This document shows positions 22,722-33,246 of a stretch of DNA of 64,000 nt, piece by piece. Both the position numbers and the translations under genes were made by a program. The notes beneath the pieces are model-generated. The model was not told the DNA's origin. It saw only the letters and a program-made list of their open reading frames with translations, and did no database searches. How positions within the stretch are numbered: position 1 is the stretch's first letter; each line of letters begins with the position of its first letter. Origin of the DNA: Nemania diffusa (lineage: Eukaryota; Ascomycota; Sordariomycetes; Xylariales; Xylariaceae); NCBI GenBank assembly GCA_038501195.1, contig JBBPUQ010000007.1, positions 907,501 through 971,500 on the forward strand. Reading direction: 5' to 3'.

Positions 22722-25700
22722 TTAAGAAGTCTCTCGCTCTTCTTGGATGGCGGTCATCTCATTGCTATTAGCACCACCCCCTAGTAAGGGTTGACTAGGT
22801 GGAGGCATCGATGGCCCCTTTGCACCGATGGGAGTGGCGCCAGCGCTACTAGTGTTCGTCGGGATACTTGAACCTGTGGAGGACCGGTTCAAAGTTGGGG
22901 TGGCTCTAGCTTCGGAAGGACGCTCTGGAGCCTCACTAATCGAAACCTCTTGGTAGAGCGGAGACGCGTGGACTGGTGAAGTGGATTTTTTACTTGCCGT
23001 ATCGCCACCCCCGCGAGAAGAGTTTCGCGGAGAGACTCTGCCCGTCTTTAACACCAACGTTAACACTCGCCATCTAAGAAATGAGTTGCATATGGGGTAC
23101 TTACTTGTTTGGCCCACCTGAGGCCGCAGCTATTACAGAGATCCCTTTGGCCACTTGGACCTCTCCGCCACTCCGGTGTGTTGCGAGTATGACAATTAGC
23201 ACAGTCTCGGATCACGTTACCAACCCCTTTCCTTCGTTTACGCTTCTTTTTGTTGGACAAGAGCCCATGGAGCTCCTCGGCAAGAACACGGTTTACTTTT
23301 TCCATTTGACGCAGTTCATATTGCCAGCTTGTGCACCGTGTTGTCTTGAGTTCATCAAATATGTTGTCGTCGGAAGCAAGAGCTCGGTCTTGGCCGCCAG
23401 GGCCCATAACACTACCACCAGGAGCGGGGAGCGCACTAGGGTGTTGCTCAACAGCGACTTGGTTGCTTTGTATCGTGGTAAAGTTTCCCATCCTAAGCTC
23501 ACCCGAAGAGTGGGTAGCTGTTTGGCCCACTCGGCTTGTGAGGGATGCATTCGCGGCTGAAGCTCGTGAAGATGCCTTGAGTAGCTTCGTCTGGGCCAAT
23601 AGGAAAGTTGGTTTTTGTCCTTCTGATGCATCGCCTGGATACAAGATTGTTTGCGCCTGGAGTACTTGACCGCGTCGGTTTTGCACTTCGTGCTTGCATG
23701 TAACCGTCCGCCCTCTACGAGCCTTCTCGATAGACCGGCCAAACTCGGCACGTGATTCCTTACGCATCAGCTCTTGTATACTCGTTCCCACTAGGTTTTC
23801 AGGCTGCAGGTCAAGCAGTGACCGAACGTTAGCAGACACGAAGAGAAACATGCCAGAAGTAGATAGTTTTGTCCAAAGCTCCCCATCCCCAATGCCTCCT
23901 TTCGACTCCAGTTCTCGCCGGCTGAGGGCGAAGACAGGCCGCTTACGACCTATTAGGATAATACATTTCCGACCTTTACCTTGTTCCACGAACAGAGACC
24001 CGTGGCTTTCGAACCACGTATACCCGCTCTGCTTCCTACGTATACGAAACACAACGTTGACGGTGTTCCCAGAGGTGGTGTCCTTGAGCTCTCGTGTTAG
24101 AGGGACAATGTCAGAAGGGTGGCAGATCGACGAGATAGAAGTTCCCACGAGTTCGGCGGCATCGTACTCCAGAACTCGTTTGGAGGAAGGTGAAAGATAG
24201 AGAAACAGCCCTTTAAGAGACAGTACGTGAACTACATCGTCGGCATTTTCTAGTAGCATCTTGTCCCAGGACTGTTTATGCCAGTCTGAGACGGCCCCTT
24301 TGGGGTTGTATTGCTGGAGGAGAGTCGAGACATCATCAACTCCGAGCGTCTGGCCATTTTCTGGCTCCCACTGACTAGAAGGAGGGGGGTTCCAGATGTA
24401 CTGGGTCATGCTCTCGCCTTGTGTGTAATCCACTTTCATTGCGCCGTGTCCTTGGGCTGAGGCGATGGCATCTGGGCATTCAACCAAATCAATCTGAAAG
24501 CCAATAATATACCTAACATCTAGGCTATGACTTTCCCAGGGGATGGGGATCATGGTTAACAGATTTAAAAAGGGCTTGCCACCCTTTCGGTAGTTGATTA
24601 AGCTTTGCTGAACCTCCTTACACTCGGCTATTTTGACCTTCAAGTTGTATACTGCCCCATTATCGACAAATTCCCTCTTGGTCCCTGCTTCGACCTGGCC
24701 ATCTGGGGCTTGTAGAAACCGGCAGTTCTGACCCACAATATCGTGTCTGCTGTAGCCAGTGAGGTTCTGAAAGTTATCCGAGACGTATACAATAGGGCAG
24801 TCATTCTGAGTAACATCGCAGACGACAAAGGCGCAGGACATATCGACAGCTCCCAAGTTGACCTGCGGGTTCTTCCTTGTAGCTACTAGCCACAGTGCTT
24901 TCAACATGTCAAATCCGCTCTTTGAATAGATTGTTTTTGTAGGAGGAGGCCGGGGTCCCATAACCGGGTTTTGTTTTGATTGCGGCTGTGGAATAGAGTG
25001 ATCGGGCACCGCTCCAGCGGCATGGGTTTGTGGCGGCTGATAGTTGGGAGCCGAGGGTACCAGGGCCGGAGCGGGCATTTGGATGGACGACTGAGATGAG
25101 ATAGCGGACGGATAACCACCCATCCCATGCATGCCAGGATTCCCCTGTTGCGAAGGAGGCTCACTGGACTGGGCACTAGACTGAGGGAGATGTGGCGGTA
25201 TACTCATCATGTTTGTATCACCACCACCCGTAGTCACTGGCCCACTGCTACTAGGAGTTGGATCCATGGCATTGCCATTCTGTATACCTACTATATTGAA
25301 GTCTGTAGGAAGGCTATCCACTGGGGAAAATGTGTTGGGTATGGAAGCGGGCGCGAACATGGCCATGGATGGATCAGCAGCGGCCATCTGCCCCATGTTC
25401 ATATTAGACAAGGCAATCATATTGCCCATCATTTCTGGCGACAGGTTCGAAAAGTCGTCTGTGAGCATTGACTGGGGGGCGAAAGGGGTAGTACCTTCGG
25501 ACATGGACATATTGGCGGGCAGAGATGGGAAGCCGGTGCTCATAGGGTCGGCAGGGGAGTCGGGGACCACGCCAAACTGATAATCGCGGTACAGATTGTC
25601 CCCGCCCCCAAACTCCAACATGGACATCCGCCGGTCGGCACCGGCTTGCGCCATGTGAGGCGAGAATTGCGGCTGCGGCTGCGGCTGCGGCAGACTCCGG

Positions 25701-25933
25701 CGGCGGAGCTCAGCCGAGTTGTTTCGAACGATATCGTCAAGAGAGTCGGCACCGACCATGGCCGTGTTGGCGGCTGCGGAGGATACTCCGGAACCGGGGT
25801 CGTACTGGGCTGGCTGCTGCAATGGCTGGGTGCCCAGAGGGTTCTGGGCTAGCTGGCGTCTTTGGAGGCGTTGTTGAGAATGCCGGCGTTGCAGCTCCTC
25901 CTGGGAGAGCTGGCCACCGAAGAAGTTATCCAT
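22722..25933 (-). CDS. wc-1: White collar 1 blue-light photoreceptor and GATA transcription factor
   Basis: WC-1 binds FAD, senses blue light and, with WC-2, activates light-responsive and clock genes in the nucleus. Two exons, 23105-25933 and 22722-23045, give 1050 aa. The N-terminus is Gln/Pro/Met-rich. The LOV domain carries GQNCRFLQ, with the adduct-forming Cys at about residue 404, followed by NYRKGGKPFLNLL. Two further PAS domains lie at about 560-670 and 680-790. A basic run KKKRKRRKG (about 890) precedes the GATA finger CANCHTRNTPEWRRGPSG..LCNSCGLRWAKQ, whose first Cys is at about residue 911. The single intron falls directly after the finger. The tail is Ser/Thr/Pro-rich. Long polyglutamine tracts, present in Neurospora WC-1, are missing. 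The ATG at 25933 (MDNFFGG) was chosen; the GTG just upstream is not a likely start. Confidence 0.97.
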
Positions 25934-25946
25934 TCCCACGTCATAG

Positions 25947-25964
25947 GACTACGATATCGTAGTC
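25947..25964. promoter_or_regulatory. 18-bp perfect palindrome 14 bp upstream of the wc-1 ATG
   Basis: GACTACGATATCGTAGTC is its own reverse complement. It contains two overlapping GATA-type cores (CGATA on each strand). It lies in the probable 5' leader of wc-1. WC complexes recognise GATN-type repeats in light-response elements, so autoregulation is possible, but this is inference. Confidence 0.45.
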
Positions 25965-28066
25965 GGAAGGGGACGGTAAGTAAGGGTGGAAAATATGTGC
26001 GATTCGATGCCTCATCTATCCCGCGCAATCATGTATCAATCGATATGCCCTAGGTCATGGATCTTGCGCCGGGCGTTGCCAATCTTGGGACGCGTAGCAG
26101 TTATAGCGGCACATGTAAGAGGGAATCACGACAGATGGATTTATCGACCAAACGGTAACGTTGACAGCGAGAGACGAGGGAAGAGAGACGAGAGGACGCA
26201 AGGGAGTCAGTCAGCAACAACTAGTTCGATGACGAGGGGCAGCTGTGTCTCTGTACAGCACGACGAAATGCGTAGAGGTCGACGTAAGCAGGAGACGAGT
26301 CGCCGGAGGACGAGAGGTAACACAGGTTGGACAGCCCAATACTGGTCGTAGCACTAGGTAGGTGGCAATGCTCGATGCTCGCTCGCAGCAAAAGAGACAG
26401 ACGTATGTTAGAACGGGGACCGGTGGACGGTAGCCATCGGGCCAGTAGTCCGTAGGTAGTCGGTGGCTTGCAATAATGGGTATCTAGCAGGCAGCTAAGT
26501 AGGTATATCTGGCTAAAACTAATGAAGGGCCATCCGTGTACTGGTGAAGAGGCAATTGTTTAGCGACTTGCTTGCAAGATACGACACTGGTTGTGGGCTT
26601 TCCGCAAAATGAAGGTGGGATGGATGAAGATGGTGAAAGTCGGCTGCAACATCCGTCCCCATTCCCCGTCCTGGTTAATGGGAGCTAAGCCAGGTAGATA
26701 CCGATCGATACACATGCCGGTGGTATCGGGAGTAGGCTGGTAGGCTAGTAGGTACATATGTCATAGGTAGATTAGCTATAGCGCCTACCAGGTAACCTCT
26801 TACCTACTATAGGTATCCCTTTAAGTGCCGTTCTCGCACCGCGACTTTGTGGTACCCAGTTTTATATATATACACCCAATAATACAATTATCCGAGCATG
26901 CCTTTATACTCTTATTGGGTATATATAAATAAAACTGGGTACTACAAAGTCGCGGTGCGAGAACGGCACTTAAAGGGATACAGTAGGGGCGTGTAGCCGC
27001 AACTAGGTGGGCCAGCGTACCTCTAAGGCTTTTTTTAATGGTATCTTGGTATCTTGCGGAAATGCGGGGGCGATCCGCGATGGTTGTAGACAAGCCAATC
27101 AATTATCAGATGCGCATACCTTCAGTGTATCCATCACCAAACATCCAAATTGCTATCTACACCACACAAGTCGAAGGCCTAAAAAAAGTATTATCTAGCT
27201 ATGCAATAGGTACAGGGCACTTCAGTCATCAATCTCAAGGCCGTGTGTTCTTTACACTCCCCGCATCCCGCTCCCTTTTTTCCCTCCCTTTTATACCTAT
27301 TTTGGTGTCTTGGCAGTTGGATTTACCTACCTTCGTGACGTAGGGTAAAGAGGTACCTACTTTTGATTTACCTAAGGGAAGCCACAGTGGGTATGTATAC
27401 AATGTACCTAACCTACATAATGTATACACAGATAGACAAACCGATAGGTACCTTATGCATGCATGTCTTGACTTATATGTCATAAGTGTCTTTCATACAT
27501 GTACCTATCTTGATGACAGATTCAATTACACATTGATGCCTCCCTACTTACTCCCTTAGGTACCTAACGTATAGGTATGATATGTATATACAGATAGATT
27601 CGTTCCCTAACTTAACTTTTCTATATCCGCAATCGGTCTGATGCTTTTAATATTGTCGCGCCTGAATGCAAATACCCTGTTCTTCATCCTGTCTTTTCTA
27701 TCGAGATGATGGATGGATCTTGCTTACCTAACTAGTACATTGATTATACCGCATACGGCGTCCTTCCTAATGCACGTTGCTCATCTCGAGCTCCCATCTA
27801 GGTATCGCCATACATGTGCTGTAGAATGAGACCTGTGTTAGGATCTGTGTATCCTAGATCGGGCCTACAATGGCTGCACGAAGCATTTGTACTCTATGCC
27901 CCCTTATCAGTGCTTACGATTCTCGAAGACCTCGGATGAAGCGTGTTTGGTGTGAGAAAACCCGCTCAAAATAGGACAGTAGGCAACAAAGGAATTCATT
28001 ATAGAGTCTGTCCGCCTTCCATTCGTCCAAACAGCCAGCTGGCACGGTAAGGGCAAGTATCACATC
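25965..28066. other. wc-1 upstream region and formamidase 3' side
   Basis: wc-1 and the formamidase gene are both on the minus strand, so this 2.1 kb holds the wc-1 promoter and the formamidase 3' end. It contains the hairpin MITE at 26816-26978 and AGGTA/TACCT motifs at about 26670-26815 and 27290-27600. No other gene was recognised. Confidence 0.5.
26816..26978. mobile_element. Hairpin MITE with 70-bp arms, upstream of wc-1
   Basis: A 163-bp near-perfect inverted repeat flanked by TA (26814-26815 and 26979-26980). Both ends begin TCCCTTTAAGTGCCGTTC. The arms, about 70 bp, differ at only a few positions and leave a loop of about 25 bp. The TA duplication and terminal sequence suit a Tc1/mariner-type MITE. 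Low divergence between the arms suggests a recent insertion or selection for the hairpin. It lies about 880 bp upstream of the wc-1 start. Confidence 0.85.
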
Positions 28067-30153
28067 TTAGGCCTTGTACGTAAGTCCTCCTCCGAAGCTA
28101 TGCTCGCTGTTCTCCCCTCCAGCCGTGACTGTGCCCTCTACTACACCGCTCTCGAACGCACAGGTGCCCATGTCGAGCGTCTTGGCCGGTCCCGAAGGCG
28201 AGATATCAAAGTCGAATATGTCCATCGGCAGCCCTAGCGTCGTGCAGGCGTTGGGTATGTCGACGATGCCCGCAACGTGGCCCTGGATCGGAGCACACGA
28301 CATCAACAAGTACGACTGGTAGTCGCTATACCCAAACCGACGGAGGTATTCGATGCAACCTGCCGAGCCGACTTGGTTAACCCACGCCCTCTTCACGGGT
28401 ATATAGCTCCGGGGTACTCACGTAAGCTAGTCTGCCGGTATGCCACCGCTACATCCACTACAGCCATAACGATCAGTTCTCACGACAAGAAGAAGCAAGA
28501 CAGCCTGCTCCCTTTGGAGCATCCATTGTGGCAAGGACGTCGTCTCTGGCGAGTAACGACAGCGGTATCGTGACTTACTATAGTGTTGTTTACCATGCTC
28601 GTCAACCGAGAACCCCTCGAAATAAATGTGCCGGCCGGCTCCGAACTGCGGCTCAACAGGCCCGGGAATATAGATAGGCGACTTCAGCCCCAGGTCTTTC
28701 ATGCCGTTCTTGACGACCTTGAAGTTAACGGTTATAACACCCGCCATCTCGATAGCGCCGCAAAACGAGATCTCGCCATCTCCCTCTGTTTGTGTTAAAC
28801 CGCCATGTTACTACCAATTCTAGAGTATGAGAGCCTGTGAGGAGATGACTTACGCGAGAAGTGCAAGTCGCCGACACTGAACTTAGCTCCAGGTACGTGA
28901 ACCGGGAGATACACTCGACTGCCGCGGCTCAGATTCTTGATGTCGCAGTTGCCACCGTGTTCAGGTCGGCCCGGGACTGCGATGGACACATGTTAGTAAA
29001 GGTACTTAGTCTTCACCGCTACCCTAGACTGAAAACGGAGAGAAAGCGGATGTGAACGGTGCTCACCCGTCCGGGCCCCCTCCCTTCCGACCTTGGCCTT
29101 TAGCTCCGCATCTGCCGCCCCGGCATGGACATTAATCGGTTCTGGTGGTAGCGCGACCTGTCTCTCCAGTTTATTGGCCGTGATGAGGTCCCCCTCTCGC
29201 CTATTCCAGGTATCGAGGACTTCCGCCGAAGGAGCGCAGCCGAGGATTCCAGGATGGATGAGACCGGCGAACTTGACGTGCGGGATGTGCCGCGAAGTGC
29301 AGAAAATCCCTTCAAAATCCCATATTGCTTTCGCTGCGGACGGGTAAATCTCGTCGAGAAACCCTCCGCCGTTCGACTTGTCGAAGACCCCGGTGAAACC
29401 CCAGGGCTGGTCTTGGAATGGCTAACCTCGTCCCCGTCAGTCTTGTATGGGATTCTCAGCTGCCCAACCCCTTCATAGTTCGTCGCGTGGTATATAGCCG
29501 CTCTCCGTATATTGCCCAATGCCCATTTCGCTGATAACTACTAAAAATCGACTACCTATTTACTGGAAACACGGTGCACGACAACGTTTCCGCCAATTTT
29601 CATGCAAAATGACCCTACAAAAAAAGAGGTTGTAGAGAAACATACCTGGACATCCATGATTTCCACCAGGAGAATATCGCCAGGTTCTGCTCCCTCGATC
29701 TCGAATGGACCCGTCAGGTAATGTATGCGCGTGAGATCAACATTCCGAACATCATCCGCGCTATCGTTATTGCCGATCTGGCCACCAGTCCTAAGCACAC
29801 ACAAGGAGAGAAACGGTGAGTACAGGAATGCTCGACGATACGGTGTCGTGAATGAACCTACCAATCCACACATTCGATCTTGACAGTCTCGCCGTCCTTT
29901 ATAGTGCCCGCAAAGGGGACTACATGCTTTTAGAAACCCGGTCTCATGAGGGAATAGAGAGATCATACTATCCGGGTGCCATCGATTCTTGTTTTACACC
30001 AATCAGCTCATAAACCACCATTGATGTGACCAGGTCACAGTTAGATGGATATGACAGCGTGGCTGGGTGAAAGCTTACATGTAGATTCGCTTGTGCCGAA
30101 GCGGGCTTCTCCAGGTCTACCTTTCCAACCGTGCGAATCTCATATTTCCCCAT
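28067..30153 (-). CDS. Formamidase (FmdA/AmdA acetamidase-formamidase family)
   Basis: This enzyme hydrolyses formamide, and possibly other short amides, to formate and ammonia, supplying nitrogen. Nine exons, 30079-30153, 29969-29987, 29862-29919, 29646-29790, 29067-29421, 28854-28976, 28579-28785, 28422-28457 and 28067-28359, total 1311 nt (436 aa), close to family length. Conserved stretches include NRWHPDIPF, WTGGQIGNNDSADDVRNVDL, HYLTGPFEIEGAEPGD, KFAGLIHPGILGCAPS, GRPEHGGNCDIKNLSRG, GAKFSVGDLHFSQGDGE, and AGIVDIPNACTTLGLPMDIF near the C-terminus. Two exons are very short (19 and 36 nt), but each keeps the frame and restores conserved residues. The last three codons are YKA. It is probably cytosolic; no targeting signal is seen. 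Nitrogen control is plausible but not shown by the sequence. Substrate preference between formamide and acetamide is not proven. Confidence 0.93.
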
Positions 30154-30842
30154 GGTATTTCTTATTTCTTTGGACGATTAGGACTAGAGTTGGAACCGTT
30201 GGCGTTAATATTTTACAGCCTGCAACTTCCATTACACAAAGTAAAATTTAGACATGGCTTGTATCTAGATAGGGACTTTAATACTGAGCGGACTCGTCCG
30301 TCCTGCCCTACCTTACCCCGCATCCTGGGTAGACAAGCAGGCATCGTATCTAAGACGGAGCATGCAGAAATGTATACGGCTACCTATAATAGACACCATG
30401 TGTTAGCGAGTAGGAGCAAGTTGTATGGCTTCCCCATAGTCCTTATCAAAGGGGATCCCCACGCTGTCACCGACCCACGGGGAAATTGGAGATGTCATAT
30501 GCAGGGTTATCGAGTGACTGGGCCAAGGGGAATTTTCATGCTTGCTATTGGGTAAGACGGTGATTCAGGATTCGTAGCATTCTGCCGGGCAGTTGGGTTC
30601 TCAGATTAGGAGAATAGAGGGGTTTAATCAAGTAATAGAGAGCGCTCTACAAGATAGAACTGTCCTAGTGAGGGAAAATAGTAGCTAGGGTGACTAGCAA
30701 CTTAATACGTCATCACTGAGTGATGAGATACATGAGATACATGAACATGGATTCTATACTAATCTACATCTACTCTACATAGTCTCGGGTTTGGGTATAT
30801 CAGGTTTCGCAAATACCAACATCAAGACCCAGATAGTCGCTC
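30154..30842. other. Intergenic: formamidase upstream and RRT8-like 3' side
   Basis: About 690 bp with no supported gene. It should include the formamidase promoter (left part) and the 3' UTR of the downstream-numbered membrane-protein gene. No clear TATA box was seen near 30154. Confidence 0.5.
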
Positions 30843-32286
30843 TCATCTCTGAAGTTCCTTCTGGTTAGTTTCGTCATTTAGATGCTCGCCGAGTCTAGTG
30901 TCCAAGTTGGCAAGTGATAGGTCGAGAAACTCGTGCTTGTTCCTCCACACTTGCTGACTAGCAAGAAACTCTTCCTGTTGCTGCGCAGTCGCCTTTGGCG
31001 GAGGTGGAGGGTCGGTGATCTTAGTGACCAGATAGGCTGTCGACGCCTCTGCGATACCATATATTAATACGCCGAGCAAAGGCACTCGCAAGAGGATATA
31101 GAAGCCGACACCAAATCCAAAGAGCAGCCCCTCGCGGCTACGGAACCAGTTCTTTTTCTGTTGTTTGCTCATGTGAATGCGTGCGAAATATGGCTCGAGG
31201 AGTTCGCGCATGAGGCTGCGAGAAGCGAAATAAGTCTGCAGGAATATAACAAGGTAGCGCTTTGGAAGGAAGATACCAGTGCCAAATATAACGGCCGCGG
31301 GGCCCAAGCCTACCGCCCTGTTGAATGTATAGAAACTAGCAGCAGGGAGGACTAGCTTGCCGATGTAGGGCACATAGGACAAGGCGAAGACGGCCAAGGA
31401 GATCAATCCCTTGCGAGCGAATCGCCCCACAAACATGGTGATTGCCTCGGCAGAGCTTTTCGAGTGTGTGCTCCCGTCCTTTTGCTTGTATTGGCGGAGA
31501 TTGGGATAGTACATATCCCGAAGGTTGTCGGGGTTGTCATGCTTATGCTTCGACACATACGTTATATCCACCCAGTGCAGGGAATCCATAAACCTTGAGT
31601 GAGATTATTAGATCAGAGGCTGGACGACGGGAGATGGTGGCAGGAGGTCGGTACGTACATATTATCTAAAGTAGGCGTCACATATCTCATCAAGGTCATG
31701 AGAAACAACGGGACTTGAAGGACGTGGTTGGCGACGAGGTCGAGACCATTGACCAGACTATCATCCCAGCTTGCTTGATCGAGGTTGATCACATAGGACA
31801 ATATGGTAAGGAGAACTTTGATGCCTATGATCTGGAGGATGGCGAAGGAAGGCAACGGTCAGTAGAGAGAAGCAGAAGAAGGAGAAGAAGGAGAAGAAAA
31901 CGAAGAAGACAGAGAAAGGTGTGCAAGCTTGGGAATATAACACACTGGAATGGCAATGACGAGCCGAATGGCGATGCCGGCCCCGACGGCGATGGCGGCC
32001 TGCTTGTAATGGGCATTGGTGAATATGGCAGGGTTTTGCAAGGCCCTGTGAGCTATATAGAGTGTCATGTAAGTCGCAGCATGCGCAGACGGTCTATCTC
32101 GTCATCGCCTTGATAGGGCCCATGAAGACAGCAAGGGGAGAAGCACGGCAGGGGAAAGACCAGAGACGTACCTCCAACGAGTGTAAGCTGGGCCCCTCGA
32201 ATAACTGCGTTTACATCGAAGCTGGAAAGATCGAACGCCTCTTTCAGCTTGTCTTTATCGAGTTTAAGGTTGTTGCGCTCGGTCAT
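30843..32286 (-). CDS. RRT8/LDS-like outer spore wall or lipid-droplet-type membrane protein
   Basis: Four exons, 32172-32286, 31946-32052, 31659-31831 and 30843-31593, total 1146 nt (381 aa). At least four or five hydrophobic segments are visible: the AAIAVGAGIAIRLVIAIP helix, IIGIKVLLTILSYVI, GLISLAVFALSYVPYIGKLV, GLGPAAVIFGTGIFL and LLFGFGVGFYILL with LLGVLIYGIAEA. A loop of conserved look, NLDQASWDDSLVNG, precedes LRYV-type sequence. The C-terminal part, YLVTKITDPPPPP, followed by a charged tail with NKHEFLDL, is typical of fungal proteins annotated as outer spore wall protein RRT8. The S. cerevisiae relatives (Rrt8, Lds1, Lds2) act in spore-wall assembly and on lipid droplets. The family call is from memory of these patterns. 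The role in a filamentous fungus is unknown. Confidence 0.75.
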
Positions 32287-33246
32287 GGTGTCCAGTGTCT
32301 TTCTGTCTCATGGCAATGTGCTCTTGGCAGGGCCTATCTAGATAGTAATAGGGTAATCCGTTGCTAGCATGAGAATGATCTGGTGAGTGTTGCGCATTGT
32401 TAGCCACCTGCCATGACGACATCGTCAGCATTCATAGGTACCTGCTTATGTACTAAGCTACCTACTGTAAATAGTATGGCTATGTGCATATCGATTGGGA
32501 GATGATTGTATCCAGGAATGCCCTAGCGGCGGCGGGGCCTAGCCGCCTAGCGCAATAAGTAGGTAGGTACCTAGGTACTTACCTATAAACCAAGTACGCA
32601 GGTACGGGGCAGTGGACTAGACCCTGCGTACCTGTGGTTTAGAAACCGGGGCTGCCTACGGTGGCCCCACACGCATAGGTACAAGTATGCTGCGCGACTG
32701 TAGCAGTGGAGGTAGGTACCTCCCACCGACCTACCTAGACCTAAACGTACGTTGTACTACGCCTATATATCATTAACAGCTCACCAAGATCCAAGACCAG
32801 AACCACAACACTCAATATATCATTTCAAGCCCGGCGACTTGTCCAAGACAATTGGCATCTTGTTGTCCTCGGGCCAGCCGGGGCAGGAACAGGAACAGGA
32901 CAGGCACAGACACAGGTTATATACGACGGACGACCGGGCTCCCAACAACCAACAACAGCGAGCGCATTGATGCAACTCGATTCGGTTTCCCCAGCCACCC
33001 GTCGCATCCCGCATCCCGCATCCGTCTAGATAGTCTGGATAGCATCCCGCCTCTACTGTAGCATCACCTAGGGAATCCGTCGCTTTTTGGCTATGCGCAT
33101 CATGGTCATGCATGCTATGTAGACGCGGAAAGGCCGTGCGCATGCTCTTATCAACACTTCTACCTCGTTGTAATACTCGGTATATCGACTCAGCGTATCG
33201 GCTCAGTGTATCGACTCAGTAGTATATCGTGGGGGGCTTCTCGACC
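32287..33246. other. Divergent promoter region, RRT8-like gene and INP1
   Basis: About 960 bp between two genes transcribed apart. The part at 32430-32740 is rich in TAGGTACCTA-type motifs. No gene was seen; the short frames around 32750-33140 lack any domain. Confidence 0.5.
33183..33221 (+). repeat. Three 13-bp tandem units next to the INP1 start
   Basis: TATCGACTCAGCG is repeated three times with single changes (TATCGGCTCAGTG, TATCGACTCAGTA), ending about 26 bp before the INP1 ATG. CGACTCA resembles a half bZIP (Gcn4-like) site. It is probably 5' leader or core promoter. Confidence 0.5.

Noticed and set aside
23081..24200. Several plus-strand frames over wc-1 (for example 23081-23560 and 23694-24200)
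   Set aside because: Antisense shadows of the PAS and GATA coding exon.
29100..29519. 139-aa minus-strand frame inside the formamidase gene
   Set aside because: Same strand but wrong frame; the conserved family residues read in the neighbouring frame.
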